Assembly (NCBI GenBank): GCA_027080245.1
Contig: JALWSN010000215.1
Span: 1-6,830, forward strand
Source: Ignavibacteriales bacterium
GTDB taxonomy: Bacteria > Bacteroidota > Ignavibacteria > Ignavibacteriales > Melioribacteraceae
Direction: 5' to 3'
DNA length: 6,830 nucleotides
The stretch's first letter is position 1; every line of letters starts with the position of its first letter. Under the pieces are notes generated by a model, which worked only from the letters and a program-made list of their open reading frames with translations, was not told the DNA's origin and did not search any database. Shown piece by piece: positions 6,480 to 6,830 of the stretch. The position numbers and the translations under genes are program-made.

Positions 6480-6830
6480 CTATTTGGAGCTAAATTCCTT
6501 AATAATTCTGTCTATTTCGTTTTTGGTAATTCCTTCGCCTAATTTTTCGTCTTCGTTCCGGTTTGAACCAGCCGGATTTTTAAACGGCTCTACAACCGGA
6601 TTACCCGCCCGGGCTTTAAGTCTTTCCTCGATTTCCTGAAGGTAACTTTGCTGAGCGGGATTGTAATCCGCAGCCACTGTAGCGCCGCCGAAGGAATTTA
6701 CCGCTTGCCCTTTATTTACCGGATTAGTTTCAAAAGCAAGGGTTTTAATATTTATTAAATGTTTTGCCGTCACGTTTTCGGAAATAATCGAGCCTCCCCA
6801 CGTTCCCGGACCGAGCGTCATCGAAGGCGT
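6480..6830 (-). CDS. Acylating aldehyde dehydrogenase, C-terminal part, with probable microcompartment targeting tail
   Basis: Last 116 residues of a protein whose beginning lies beyond the right edge; the frame stays open to 6830, so the internal ATG at 6821 is not the true start. TPSMTLGPGTWGG followed by SENVTAKHLINIKTLAFE matches the C-terminal part of CoA-acylating aldehyde dehydrogenases, whose usual form is TLTLGCGTWGG with KHLINIK. These enzymes convert acetaldehyde or propionaldehyde, CoA and NAD to the acyl-CoA and NADH. The usual Cys of LGCG is Pro here; it is not the catalytic Cys, which lies outside the window. After the catalytic domain come about 80 more residues: a Gly/Ala-rich part, a charged helix (SYLQEIEERLKARAG), a Pro/Asn/Glu linker, and a final amphipathic helix TKNEIDRIIKEFSSK ending at the stop. 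A short amphipathic helix on a flexible linker is how encapsulation peptides of bacterial microcompartment cargo look. Family assignment is firm; the targeting role is inferred. Confidence 0.85.
   Translation of the reverse strand, partial: TPSMTLGPGTWGGSIISENVTAKHLINIKTLAFETNPVNKGQAVNSFGGATVAADYNPAQQSYLQEIEERLKARAGNPVVEPFKNPAGSNRNEDEKLGEGITKNEIDRIIKEFSSK

Noticed and set aside
6480..6821. Reading the aldehyde dehydrogenase fragment as a complete 113-residue small protein starting at 6821
   Set aside because: The frame stays open upstream to the window edge with family-consistent residues (TPS before MTLGPG), and the ATG falls inside a conserved motif, so it is the end of a larger gene.

Overview
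The window holds five protein-coding genes, two of them cut by its edges, packed with short intergenic gaps. Nothing in it looks like a tRNA, rRNA, insertion sequence, phage gene or CRISPR array. Base composition is moderately AT-rich. Two genes use GTG or TTG starts, and Shine-Dalgarno sequences are weak or absent at most starts. Together with the gene content this fits a member of the Bacteroidota/Chlorobi/Ignavibacteria (FCB) radiation, possibly an Ignavibacteria-like bacterium. That placement is an inference of modest confidence, because no phylogenetic marker is present.

Layout from left to right. Bases 1-2071 (minus) carry almost all of a RecD2-type 5'-3' DNA helicase, whose last residues lie beyond the left edge. 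An 84-base divergent spacer separates it from a NudL/NUDT7-type CoA pyrophosphatase (2156-2839, plus). This gene converges on a large minus-strand gene (2853-5330) across 13 bases that hold a small bidirectional terminator. The large gene encodes a membrane-anchored transcription activator: an extracytoplasmic CHASE2 sensor, four membrane helices, a coiled coil, a sigma-54-type AAA+ ATPase domain, a helix-turn-helix and an unusual C-terminal extension of about 85 residues. Divergent from it, after a 133-base AT-rich spacer, is an alpha/beta hydrolase (5464-6252, plus). After 227 non-coding bases with hairpins and a minus-strand terminator comes the C-terminal end of an acylating aldehyde dehydrogenase (6480-6830, minus) with a tail resembling a bacterial-microcompartment encapsulation peptide.

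The genes do not form one operon; strand switches occur at every junction. RecD2 and the Nudix enzyme look like housekeeping functions (DNA repair and CoA-metabolite clean-up). The two most interesting items are the CHASE2-sigma-54 activator, which appears to sense an extracytoplasmic signal and act on sigma-54 promoters from the membrane without a partner kinase, and the tagged aldehyde dehydrogenase, which predicts a microcompartment locus just to the right of the window. No convincing -24/-12 sigma-54 promoter was seen in the window, so the targets of the activator are probably elsewhere.
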